Assembly (NCBI GenBank): GCA_038229295.1
Contig: JBBROO010000009.1
Coordinates: 1 to 64,000 of the forward strand
Direction of reading: 5' to 3'
From: JAJPGZ01 sp038229295
GTDB lineage: Bacteria; Verrucomicrobiota; Verrucomicrobiia; Chthoniobacterales; UBA10450
Length of the DNA stretch: 64,000 bases
The translations under genes and the position numbers were made by a program. Within the stretch, counting starts at the first letter, position 1. The number at the start of each line of letters is the position of its first letter. This document shows, piece by piece, positions 52,411 to 60,124 of the stretch. Below the pieces are notes generated by a model, which was not told the origin of the DNA, did not search any database, and saw only the letters and a program-made list of their open reading frames with translations.

Positions 52411-53352
52411 TTACGGGGCGAAGAGACCGACCTGGATTTGTTCGTTCGGTCGTTGAGAATTCACAATCACTGCCTTAATCGGCTGGACGTCTATCAGCTT
52501 ATATTTGATCTCCTCCTGTGGTTTCAATGAAAATTCCTGGTCTTTTCGCACTTGGAACTCACGCCGCTCGCCCCACGTATAGATAAACGTCGCGACCGAC
52601 TCCGGCGACATCGCCACCTTTTCTTTGACCAGCGTCAACTGCGCATGCGTCTCCTCGTGCTCGAGTAACAACTCCGAAAGATCGACATCTCCACCCGTGG
52701 TCGGATTCGTTTCATGCTTCTCCGTGTATTTCACGATCTTGAAACGCGTCCCCGCGATCGTGTCGCCTTCCTTCAAAAACTGCGTCGGCGCTTTCAGGTC
52801 AGTCGTATTAATAATGAAAGTGTCTTCCGTTTTGGAATCGAACTTCAGTCGGAACGGTTCCTCGTTGAATGATTTCAATTTCAACTTCGTCACGTAGTCA
52901 GGATGCGAATTTTTATCCATCGGGTTCGCGTGCCCCTGCCACTCATCCAGATTATTGAATCCATCGCTGTCCGGATCCTGATCTAGCACATCGGCATCTT
53001 CGACATGCAGACCGAACTGCTCGAACCACTCGTTAGGGACAGGCGGATGAACCTGCGTCGTTTGCAAAGTCGCGGGTTGTCCATTCGCCCCGATGAAATG
53101 TTTTTCCGGCACGAAGAGCCCGGATCGCCCGCTAAACGTCCATTGCGGCGGCAACTCTAATTTCTTCGCGGCCGCCTCCAGCTCCAGCGCTTTGGCCGGA
53201 GGTTTCGCTGGCTTCGGCGCAGCCGTTTGCTGCGGCGCAAATCTTTCTCCGAATTGCGCGGCGTTGCGAAAAATGAAGATGGCAGCCACAAAAAGAAACA
53301 ACGCCGCCGCCAGCACCAACACCCGTTCGTAATGTGCGCGAATCCAATCCAT
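52411..53352 (-). CDS. Pilus-cluster accessory protein (Amuc_1099-like)
   Basis: A 313-residue protein with an N-terminal membrane anchor (VLVLAAALFLFVAAIFIF), a Pro/Ala-rich linker and then a calcium-type loop DVLDQDPDSDGFNNLDEWQG near residue 120, which resembles thrombospondin type 3 repeats. The rest is beta-rich (EEPFRLKFDSKTEDTFII). By place and length it corresponds to Amuc_1099. It is probably a periplasmic partner of the secretin and PilO-like protein. It follows the PilO-like gene by 2 bases. Confidence 0.72.
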   Translation of the reverse strand: MDWIRAHYERVLVLAAALFLFVAAIFIFRNAAQFGERFAPQQTAAPKPAKPPAKALELEAAAKKLELPPQWTFSGRSGLFVPEKHFIGANGQPATLQTTQVHPPVPNEWFEQFGLHVEDADVLDQDPDSDGFNNLDEWQGHANPMDKNSHPDYVTKLKLKSFNEEPFRLKFDSKTEDTFIINTTDLKAPTQFLKEGDTIAGTRFKIVKYTEKHETNPTTGGDVDLSELLLEHEETHAQLTLVKEKVAMSPESVATFIYTWGERREFQVRKDQEFSLKPQEEIKYKLIDVQPIKAVIVNSQRPNEQIQVGLFAP

Positions 53353-53354
53353 CG

Positions 53355-54242
53355 CTAAAAAGTGAATCGGACCATCTCGATCCGGGCTGAAGTTTCGACG
53401 TGTTCGTTCCCGACAATGAAATTGAGCGCAGCGTTTGCCGGCGGCTTCGCCACTGTAGTGACGGCCGTCCCGGCGGCAGTTGTCCCGGCTTGTTCGCGCG
53501 GCGGACCTTTGTCCTTTTCGTTCCGCACGTGCAGCGTGCGAATAATAAAAAACTGCTGCGGCGAACTCGCGATCTGATTGATCACATGCCGAGCCTTTCT
53601 CTCCTGATCAACCGTAAATGTAAGATCGACAATCCCCCGCTCGATCACTTTCGCCGACGTCGCCACGACCGGTTTTTTCACCGCCGTCGTAGCTGCCGCC
53701 GTCTCTGGCGGCAGAGCTCCCCGCTTAAACGCGCTGATTGCTTCCACCTGCGCCTCAATCAAAATACTCGCCAGCAATTCCGCCTGCGCCAATTCCTGTC
53801 CGAGCACCGGCGCCGCCGTCGTGTTCGGAAGTGCCGTCGTAAATTCCTCAAACCCGAGCGCGAAGTTATCCGGCAACTTCACTTTCTTTGCGCGCGCTTT
53901 TTCCGCGGTCGAGAGCATCGCCTGGCGCAAGCGCGATTGAAATTCGTTAGGCGCGAGCGGCGTCGCCGGCAGCACATGCGTCTTCAGCGTCTCCTTCAAT
54001 TTCTCCAGCGCCGTTCCGTAATTTTCGAGATGCACTTTCATCTTGCGATAATTCGGCTCGCTTGGAAACGGATCGAGATGCTCCAGCCGCGTCCGTTCCG
54101 CGGACGCTTCCTCAAAACGCGACGCCGCTTCGTCCGCGCTCCCCTTCGCGCTAAACAAAAAATAGAGCGCCAGCAACGTCGTTAGGCCGAACACAATCAG
54201 GAATGTGCCCAGCCAGCGATTTTCGCGAAACCAGTCCGTCAT
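53355..54242 (-). CDS. PilO-like protein (Amuc_1100-like)
   Basis: A 295-residue bitopic protein. A short cytoplasmic tail (DWFRENRWLG) and one helix (TFLIVFGLTTLLALYFLFSA) precede a coiled coil (RFEEASAERTRLEHLDPF) and a periplasmic ferredoxin-like domain. By order it is the counterpart of Amuc_1100 of Akkermansia, a protein studied for host signalling. In pilus terms it fills the PilO position. Its ATG overlaps the pilM stop by four bases. A REP-like palindrome lies inside the coding region, encoding LPPETAAATT. Confidence 0.82.
   Translation of the reverse strand: MTDWFRENRWLGTFLIVFGLTTLLALYFLFSAKGSADEAASRFEEASAERTRLEHLDPFPSEPNYRKMKVHLENYGTALEKLKETLKTHVLPATPLAPNEFQSRLRQAMLSTAEKARAKKVKLPDNFALGFEEFTTALPNTTAAPVLGQELAQAELLASILIEAQVEAISAFKRGALPPETAAATTAVKKPVVATSAKVIERGIVDLTFTVDQERKARHVINQIASSPQQFFIIRTLHVRNEKDKGPPREQAGTTAAGTAVTTVAKPPANAALNFIVGNEHVETSARIEMVRFTF
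53686..53715. repeat. REP palindrome within the PilO-like gene
   Basis: The bases GTAGCTGCCGCCGTCTCTGG CGGCAG at 53689-53714 match the intergenic REP consensus with one change. They are read in frame as the linker LPPETAAATT between the coiled-coil domain and the C-terminal half. Confidence 0.75.
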
Positions 54243-56005
54243 GATTGTGGCAATAGCACCGGCTTCTTAAGATCGAGATGCAACTCGTACGGATAGGCCC
54301 ACTCCGTATTTGTCGGCGTGCTCGGCTTGATCACGCGCGCCTGATTGTTCGCATCGATCGCGAAAAATGGCGACGCGATGAGATTACGAAAATAATCGAC
54401 CACCACTTCCTGCTGCCGCGGATTAAACAGATAAAGCCCGCGAACGAGCAACCCATCAATCGCCGGCCCAGTCGCCGCGCTTTTGATTGTCGATCTTACG
54501 ATGGGCGTAGCCGCTGCCGCCGGAGTCGGGGCCAGCTGCGCGATTTGTTTTTCGTCAACGCCGATCGGTTTTCCGGCCGACATCGGAATCAATTCGGTGA
54601 TCCAAATATCTTCCTTCGGCAATCGCGCGTTGAGGTCCTCAATGATCTCGATCCAGAAACTGCGGTCGTTGATCGCCGCCACCAAAGGCGCGGCCAGACT
54701 GTCGATCGACGCCGATTGTTTGCGCAACTTGTCGAGCTGCGCTTCGGCCGCGCGCATCATGTCGATCTTTTCCTGCAGCCGCTGCGTCGCGTGCTGCGTC
54801 ACGTGTGCGGCGCGCGTGTAATAAATCCCCCACCCGACCAGCGCGAGAACGAACAACGCCGCCGCCGTCATGAAAAACGGCCGCCGTTTCTCTAGTTCCT
54901 GTCGGCGCACCACACTGGCCGGCCGGAGATTTAATTCCATTGGACAAGCCGTCGTCGTTCGCAGCGCCAGACCAACGAGCTCGCCTAACAAATGCGCTGA
55001 GCGTGCGATCTCACTGACCGGCGCAGTCTCCGCGACCGCCACGTTGCGCAACGGATTGAAGAACTCGATCGGCAATTGCAATTTCTCGTGGAAAAATTCG
55101 CGCATGTAGGGCGTGCTCGCGCTGCCGCCGCACAGAAACACGCGCTCGGGCGCACTGCCTTGTTGCTGTCCGCGGTAGTGGCTGATCGAGCGCATCAACT
55201 CCGCATGCAATCGCGTCATCGTGCTGCGCACAATTTTCGACACCCGCGCAACATCGACATCGGACGGCTCGGCATAGACGCCGCCCAGACTAACGAAGCC
55301 GTCGCGCTTCTTCCGAAATTCCGCCGCCGAAAATGGCTCGTCGAATTCGCGCGCCAGCGCCGATGTGATCGAGCTTCCGCCGATCGGTACGCTGCGCGAA
55401 AAAATTTTCGCCGGCTCGATGAAAAGCAAATTCGTCGTGCGCGCGCCGATATCGACGAGCAGCGAGCAACCGGTCAGGTCGCTGTAGTTGTAACGAAACG
55501 CGTTGTAGAGCGACATCGTCGCAACATCGACAATCGATGTCCGCAACCCCGTTGTTTCAACCGCGGAATTCATTTCGTCGAGCAGGTCGGACTTGATCGC
55601 GACAAGCACGACCTGGATCTGCTCCTCCGCTCCGCCGCCGACGAGTTGGTAATCCCAAACCACTTCGTCGATCGGGAACGGCACGTTTTGCTGCGCTTCG
55701 AACGAAATGATCTTCTCGATCTTTTCTTCATCGACCGCGGGCAGTTTCACGAAGCGCGCGAAGACCGATTGACCCGGCACGGCGTAATTGACCTCGCCGG
55801 ATTTGATTCCGAATTCGCCTAACAAATCCCGCAACGCCGCCGAAAGCTGGCCGTAACGCATCGCTTCGCCGCCGGCGTCGCTCAGGATTTCGCGCAGCCG
55901 ATGTTGATGCAGCACCAAGCCGCCGTGGGCTTGCGTTTGAAATTCCGCCAGCCCGATCGTTTGCGATCCGAGATTCAGCGAAATAATGCGCGTGGCGGCG
56001 GCCAT
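54239..56005 (-). CDS. pilM: PilM-PilN fusion, actin-like pilus assembly ATPase-fold protein (Amuc_1101-like)
   Basis: A 588-residue protein. Residues 1-350 are PilM-like with the actin fold: SLNLGSQTIGLAEFQ near 10, VDIGARTTNLLFIEP near 188 and VFLCGGSASTPYM near 293. The PilN hallmark MELNLRPASV follows at about 361, then a transmembrane helix (FFMTAAALFVLALVGWGIYY) and a coiled-coil/periplasmic domain. So the cytoplasmic ring protein and its membrane partner, separate in Neisseria or Pseudomonas, are joined. By order it is the counterpart of Amuc_1101. It should link cytoplasmic motors to the PilO-like protein and secretin. Confidence 0.88.
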   Translation of the reverse strand: MAAATRIISLNLGSQTIGLAEFQTQAHGGLVLHQHRLREILSDAGGEAMRYGQLSAALRDLLGEFGIKSGEVNYAVPGQSVFARFVKLPAVDEEKIEKIISFEAQQNVPFPIDEVVWDYQLVGGGAEEQIQVVLVAIKSDLLDEMNSAVETTGLRTSIVDVATMSLYNAFRYNYSDLTGCSLLVDIGARTTNLLFIEPAKIFSRSVPIGGSSITSALAREFDEPFSAAEFRKKRDGFVSLGGVYAEPSDVDVARVSKIVRSTMTRLHAELMRSISHYRGQQQGSAPERVFLCGGSASTPYMREFFHEKLQLPIEFFNPLRNVAVAETAPVSEIARSAHLLGELVGLALRTTTACPMELNLRPASVVRRQELEKRRPFFMTAAALFVLALVGWGIYYTRAAHVTQHATQRLQEKIDMMRAAEAQLDKLRKQSASIDSLAAPLVAAINDRSFWIEIIEDLNARLPKEDIWITELIPMSAGKPIGVDEKQIAQLAPTPAAAATPIVRSTIKSAATGPAIDGLLVRGLYLFNPRQQEVVVDYFRNLIASPFFAIDANNQARVIKPSTPTNTEWAYPYELHLDLKKPVLLPQS

Positions 56006-56017
56006 TAGATCGACAAC

Positions 56018-56584
56018 TTAGCGCGTGGCGGCTTTGACCTGTTCGTAGCGGTCCCAGTAAAGCGGCGCGAACGGCGTCTCATTTTTGTTCAACACGAAGC
56101 CGCTCAATGCCGGCACGGCTGCGAACCATTGTGGCGCGGCGCGCACGAGGCTCAGTTCATCTTTGACCGCGCCTTGCTGCACGATTTGCACCGCGATGTT
56201 CTGCACCGTCACCGGCGTGACGGGACGATTCGCGTTGAAGCGCGCCAGCGCAGCCGGCGGCACATACATGACTGAATGTAATTCGCGCCCGGCCGCGACG
56301 TTACTGTGCGTCACTTCGCCGCTCAGCACTTTGCCATTAATCAAAACAAAATATTTCAACGTCAGCTCGTCGGTGACTGGTGGTGTGGCGGTGAATGTGG
56401 TTTCTACTTCGAGCCATTGCACGCGCTGGTTCGACTGATATTGCTGCGCGCCGGAGTAAGTGTATTGCGGCGTAGTGATCAGGTTCTTGGTGATCTTGGT
56501 CAGCTGGAATTCAGTCCCACGCGTCTGCGCATTCGCGATGGGCCCCGCGACAATGAAAGCAAAAATCAAGGCGAGTGTTTTCAT
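56018..56584 (-). CDS. Pilus-cluster first gene product (Amuc_1102-like)
   Basis: A 188-residue exported protein with signal peptide (KTLALIFAFIVAGPIANAQT). The mature part is beta-rich (WLEVETTFTATPPVTDELTL, KYFVLINGKVLSGEVTHSNV). By order and size it corresponds to Amuc_1102, the first gene of the cluster. No enzyme motif is seen. The start at 56584 is set by the signal peptide, with a longer frame to 56635. It precedes pilM by 12 bases and is the likely start of the five-gene transcript. Confidence 0.7.
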   Translation of the reverse strand: MKTLALIFAFIVAGPIANAQTRGTEFQLTKITKNLITTPQYTYSGAQQYQSNQRVQWLEVETTFTATPPVTDELTLKYFVLINGKVLSGEVTHSNVAAGRELHSVMYVPPAALARFNANRPVTPVTVQNIAVQIVQQGAVKDELSLVRAAPQWFAAVPALSGFVLNKNETPFAPLYWDRYEQVKAATR

Positions 56585-56630
56585 AAAGAGATGGAAGCGG
56601 GCGACCCTGTGCAAATCATACAAAAGCATT

Positions 56631-56714
56631 GTCATCCTGAGCGAAGCGAAGGACCTCTCGCAACTCGGAAACGCACACTTCGTCGGAGAGGTTCTTCGCT
56701 CCGCTCAGAATGAC
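56631..56714. repeat. Imperfect 29-bp inverted repeat upstream of the pilus cluster
   Basis: GTCATCCTGAGCGAAGCGAA GGACCTCTC at 56631-56659 faces GAGAGGTTCTTCGCTCCGCT CAGAATGAC at 56686-56714, matching in 26 of 29 positions. The GTCATCCTGAGCGAAGCGAA word is a known kind of intergenic repeat in many bacteria. It lies in the 5' leader of the pilus operon, 46 bases before the first start codon, so it could affect transcription. Confidence 0.8.
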
Positions 56715-56770
56715 ATGAATGGGAGGCGCGCGGGAACAAAAATTAATCGCCCGCTCAACGCCCAACGGAT

Positions 56771-56842
56771 GTTGTAGCTGCCGCCGTCCCTGGCGGCAGA
56801 ACTTCAACGCCACTGCCGCCAGAGACGGCGGCAGCTGCAACG
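56771..56842. repeat. Inverted REP pair
   Basis: GTTGTAGCTGCCGCCGTCCC at 56771 onward (to 56800) and its counterpart TGCCGCCAGAGACGGCGGCA at 56814 onward (to 56842) form a face-to-face REP doublet. Each half is itself a palindrome. Single copies flank and enter the RAYT gene at 61.8-62.4 kb. Location: between the epimerase stop and the pilus cluster. Confidence 0.88.
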
Positions 56843-56883
56843 CACCAGCTCGTCTTGAGCATCATCATATATAGATGTCGATC

Positions 56884-57858
56884 CTAGCTGGTCGGTTTCC
56901 GGCTTTTCAAATTCTCGCGGAAATATTCGATGGTCTTCTTGATGCCTTCTTCGAAATCAACTTTCGGTTCCCAACCCAAAACTTTTTTCGCGCGCGTGAT
57001 GTCCGGCTGCCGCACTTTGGGATCGTCTTCGGGCAGCGGCTTGTATTCCATTGTCGATCTTGCGCCGGTGATGCGCAGAATTTCTTCACCGAATTGTTTG
57101 ATCGTCATTTCGCGCGGGTTGCCGATGTTGACCGGCTCGTGGAAATCCGATTGCGAGAGTTTGTAAATCCCGTCGATCAAATCGGAGACGTAACAAAACG
57201 AGCGCGTTTGCGAGCCGTCGCCGAAAACAGTGAGCGGTTGATTCGCCAGCGCCTGGCCGATGAACGCGGGAACGACGCGGCCATCGCGCAATCGCATGCG
57301 CGGGCCGTAGGTATTGAAGATGCGCACAATCTTCGTGTCGATCTTGTGATAGCGATGGTAAGCCATCGTCATCGCTTCGGCGAAACGTTTCGCTTCATCG
57401 TAAACCCCGCGTGGGCCGATCGGATTGACGTTGCCCCAATAATCTTCCTTTTGCGGATGGACTAACGGGTCGCCGTAACATTCCGATGTCGATGCGAGCA
57501 GAAATTTCGCATGTCGATCTTTCGCCAGTCCGAGCGCGTTGTGCGTCCCGAGCGCGCCGACCTTCAAAGTCGGGATCGGCAGTTCGAGATAATCGATCGG
57601 GCTCGCCGGCGACGCGAAATGAAATACGTAATCGATTTTCTCTTCCGGCACGAAAATGTAATTGGAGACGTTGTGCTTGATGAAGCGGTAATTCTCGTTG
57701 CCGGAAAGATGCGCGATGTTCTCGACGTGACCGGTGATGAGATTGTCGATCGCGATGACACGATGGCCTTCGGCGAGTAGGCGATCAGTCAGATGCGAGC
57801 CGAGAAAACCCGCGCCGCCGGTGACGACAGAGATGGGCTGGGATTTGTTCTCGGCCAT
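56884..57858 (-). CDS. NAD-dependent epimerase/UDP-glucuronate decarboxylase-like (UXS)
   Basis: A 324-residue SDR enzyme. The NAD loop is VTGGAGFLGSHLTDRLL near residue 11, and ASPASPIDYLELPIPTLKVG near 82 is typical of UDP-xylose synthases. STSECYGDP and YDEAKRFAE carry the catalytic Ser and Tyr-x3-Lys, and RIFNTYGPRM follows. It would make UDP-xylose from UDP-glucuronate for surface glycans. It may supply the glycosyltransferases at 13-16 kb, though the genes are far apart. Three or so dispersed-motif copies lie within. Confidence 0.9.
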   Translation of the reverse strand: MAENKSQPISVVTGGAGFLGSHLTDRLLAEGHRVIAIDNLITGHVENIAHLSGNENYRFIKHNVSNYIFVPEEKIDYVFHFASPASPIDYLELPIPTLKVGALGTHNALGLAKDRHAKFLLASTSECYGDPLVHPQKEDYWGNVNPIGPRGVYDEAKRFAEAMTMAYHRYHKIDTKIVRIFNTYGPRMRLRDGRVVPAFIGQALANQPLTVFGDGSQTRSFCYVSDLIDGIYKLSQSDFHEPVNIGNPREMTIKQFGEEILRITGARSTMEYKPLPEDDPKVRQPDITRAKKVLGWEPKVDFEEGIKKTIEYFRENLKSRKPTS

Positions 57859-57955
57859 GGCGCGTTTATCTACCGGCTACGCCGAAATTTGCGAGCAAGA
57901 TTTCAGCAGCGCGCAAAGGTTACGAGCAATCTTGTCGATGCTGATTGGCCGCTTC

Positions 57956-58086
57956 TCTGGGGAGCACAGGCTGCCAGCTTGCCGGCAACACTCGAGCACG
58001 CGCGAACCCATGCATGTGGATTGAGCCCGATGACGCATCTCGGCAAGCTGCCGAGATGAACAGGCTGGCAGCCTGTGCTCCCCAGA
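57956..58086. repeat. Palindromic element with 23-bp terminal inverted repeats
   Basis: TCTGGGGAGCACAGGCTGCC AGC at 57956-57978 is matched exactly by its complement at 58064-58086. In between lies a 10-bp-stem hairpin, CATCTCGGCA facing TGCCGAGATG (58036-58058). Total length is 131 bp with no coding capacity, like a small non-autonomous element. It lies between the divergent epimerase and trpS genes. Confidence 0.8.
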
Positions 58087-58093
58087 ACAATTT

Positions 58094-58130
58094 CAACGTT
58101 GAACGTTGAACGTTGAACGTTGAACGTTCA
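58094..58130. repeat. Tandem heptamer repeat (AACGTTG) before trpS
   Basis: Five units of AACGTTG, the last ending AACGTTC, run from 58094 to 58130, ending five bases before the trpS ATG. AACGTT itself is a palindrome. No Shine-Dalgarno sequence is visible in this leader. Confidence 0.9.
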
Positions 58131-58135
58131 GCCGC

Positions 58136-59098
58136 ATGCGCATTCTTTCCGGCATCCAACCGAGCGGCGTTCTGCACATCGGAAATTATTTCGGCATGAT
58201 GAAGCCGGCCATCGCGCTGCAGGCCGAAGGCGAAGCGTTTTATTTCGTTGCGAATTATCACGCGCTCACCAGCCTGCGCGACCCGCAAGCGTTGCGGGAA
58301 AATTCTCGCCGCGTCGCGCTCGACTTTATCGCGTGCGGGCTCGATCCCGACCGCGGCGCCCTGTTTATGCAGACCGATGTGCCTCAGGTGACCGAGCTGG
58401 CGTGGATCTTATCGACGATCGCGCCGATGGGGTTGCTCGAGCGCGCGCACTCTTATAAGGACAAACTCGCGCGCGGAATGTCTGCATCCGTCGGCTTGTT
58501 TAGTTATCCGGTGTTGATGGCCAGCGACATATTAATCTACGACAGCGACATCGTGCCGGTCGGCAAGGATCAGAAGCAACACATCGAGATCACGCGGGAT
58601 TTAGCGGTGAAGATGAATGAGACGTTCGGGGAACTCTTCAAATTGCCCGAGCCGCGGATTCAACCCGCGACGGAAGTGGTTCCTGGAACCGACGGGCAGA
58701 AGATGAGCAAAAGCTATGGCAACACCATCGACATCTTCGGTGACGAGAAAGAAACGCGGAAGCGCGTCATGAGCATCGTGACCGATTCGACTCCGGTGGA
58801 ATCACCGAAAGACCCGGCAAGATCGACAATCACTCAATTGTATTCTCTCTTCGCTTCGCCTAACGAACTCGCGGAGATGCAGGAGCGATTCAAAAAAGGC
58901 GGCACTGGCTACGGCGAATTCAAAAAACAATTATTCGAAAAACTCTGGACCTATTTCGAGCCGATGCGAAGACGCCGCGAGGAAATCGTGGCCGATAAAT
59001 CGTACATCGACAATGTTCTTTCACGCGGCGCCGAGCGCGCCAACGAAGTGGCCGACAAGGTAATGACGCGTGTTCGCAACGCGGTCGGCTTGCGTTAA
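58136..59098 (+). CDS. trpS: Tryptophan-tRNA ligase
   Basis: A 320-residue class I aminoacyl-tRNA synthetase. It begins MRILSGIQPSGVLHIGNYFG with the HIGN ATP-binding motif; the second signature KMSKSYGN is near residue 190. PVGKDQKQHIEITRDLA near 141 is typical of bacterial TrpRS. It charges tRNA-Trp in the cytoplasm. Start chosen because the sequence matches the family's N-terminus exactly at this ATG. A heptamer repeat lies directly upstream. One dispersed-motif copy occurs at 58819. Confidence 0.96.
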   Translation: MRILSGIQPSGVLHIGNYFGMMKPAIALQAEGEAFYFVANYHALTSLRDPQALRENSRRVALDFIACGLDPDRGALFMQTDVPQVTELAWILSTIAPMGLLERAHSYKDKLARGMSASVGLFSYPVLMASDILIYDSDIVPVGKDQKQHIEITRDLAVKMNETFGELFKLPEPRIQPATEVVPGTDGQKMSKSYGNTIDIFGDEKETRKRVMSIVTDSTPVESPKDPARSTITQLYSLFASPNELAEMQERFKKGGTGYGEFKKQLFEKLWTYFEPMRRRREEIVADKSYIDNVLSRGAERANEVADKVMTRVRNAVGLR

Positions 59099-59101
59099 AG
59101 G

Positions 59102-60124
59102 TCAGCTCGCAGAATGGGAAGCGCCGTTCTTGAGCTCTGCGAAAATGAGACGACCCCCGGTAGTTTGCAGCGCGCTTGAAACGACAACTGGCGTTGTTTT
59201 GCCAAGATGCGGGCGCGCGTGATTGACTACGATCATGGTTCCGTCCGCGAGATAGCCGACCGCTTGATGTTGTTCGCGGCCTTCTTTTACCAGATGCAGA
59301 TCGAGTTCGTCACCGACGACGACGACCGGCCGCAACGCACGTCCGAGATCGGTGAGATTCAGCGCGGGCACTTGTTGTAAGCGCGCGACCTGACAGAGCG
59401 CGTTGTCGTTAGTCAACAAACGCGCCTGCAGAACTTTCGCCGCGCGGACAAGTCGCGCGTCGACTTCCGTTTCACCCGGCTCGGAGATGCTCTCGTGAAT
59501 CGTAAGATCGACATCGTGTGAGCGCTGGAGTTGATTCAAAATATCGAGACCGCGCCGGCCGCGTTCGCGTTTAATCGGGTCGCGCGAATCAGCCAGAGTT
59601 TGCAATTCGCCCAAAACAAATCGCGGCACGATGAGCGAACGGCTGAGGAAACCGGTGGCGCAAAGATCGGCAATGCGGCCGTCGATGATGACATTGGTGT
59701 CGATGACGAGCGGCTCGTGTTGCGTCGTCTCGCGCGTGAAGCGCACGTACGGAATGATGAGCGAAAATTCGTCGCGATTGCTGCGCATGGCCAGCATCAT
59801 GCCGAGATAACCGAACACGCTGTAGACAATCAGGCGCACCAGCCACTGCGTCGTCTCCGGTTGATAATGCAAGACGTCGGACGCGATCAGGAGCTTGGCA
59901 AAAAGTAATCCGATCATGAGTCCGAAAGTGGCGGATGAAAATGCGCGCAGCGAAAAACCCTTGAGAACGCGATCGATCAAAACGATGACGAGGCCAAGAA
60001 CGAGGCCGAGAATTAATCCCGGCCAAAGGTTATCGCGCAATTCTGCCGAGACCGTGGCGCCGATCGCGCCCGCAAAAGTGACGAACAAAACGCGCAGTAA
60101 ATTTACGGTCAGCAGCGGTGTCAT
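59102..60124 (-). CDS. Membrane PIN/TRAM-domain protein (YacL-like)
   Basis: A 340-residue protein with four predicted helices in residues 1-115 (LWPGLILGLVLGLVIVLID, FGLMIGLLFAKLLI and others). A PIN nuclease domain follows: VIDTNVIIDGRIADLCATGF with acidic residues near 142-151 and LLTNDNALCQVARLQ near 240. The C-terminal TRAM domain reads GYLADGTMIVVNHAR. It matches the YacL/PIN-TRAM family, thought to be RNA-cleaving or RNA-binding at the membrane. Its start overlaps the mlaD stop by one base. Confidence 0.88.
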   Translation of the reverse strand: MTPLLTVNLLRVLFVTFAGAIGATVSAELRDNLWPGLILGLVLGLVIVLIDRVLKGFSLRAFSSATFGLMIGLLFAKLLIASDVLHYQPETTQWLVRLIVYSVFGYLGMMLAMRSNRDEFSLIIPYVRFTRETTQHEPLVIDTNVIIDGRIADLCATGFLSRSLIVPRFVLGELQTLADSRDPIKRERGRRGLDILNQLQRSHDVDLTIHESISEPGETEVDARLVRAAKVLQARLLTNDNALCQVARLQQVPALNLTDLGRALRPVVVVGDELDLHLVKEGREQHQAVGYLADGTMIVVNHARPHLGKTTPVVVSSALQTTGGRLIFAELKNGASHSAS

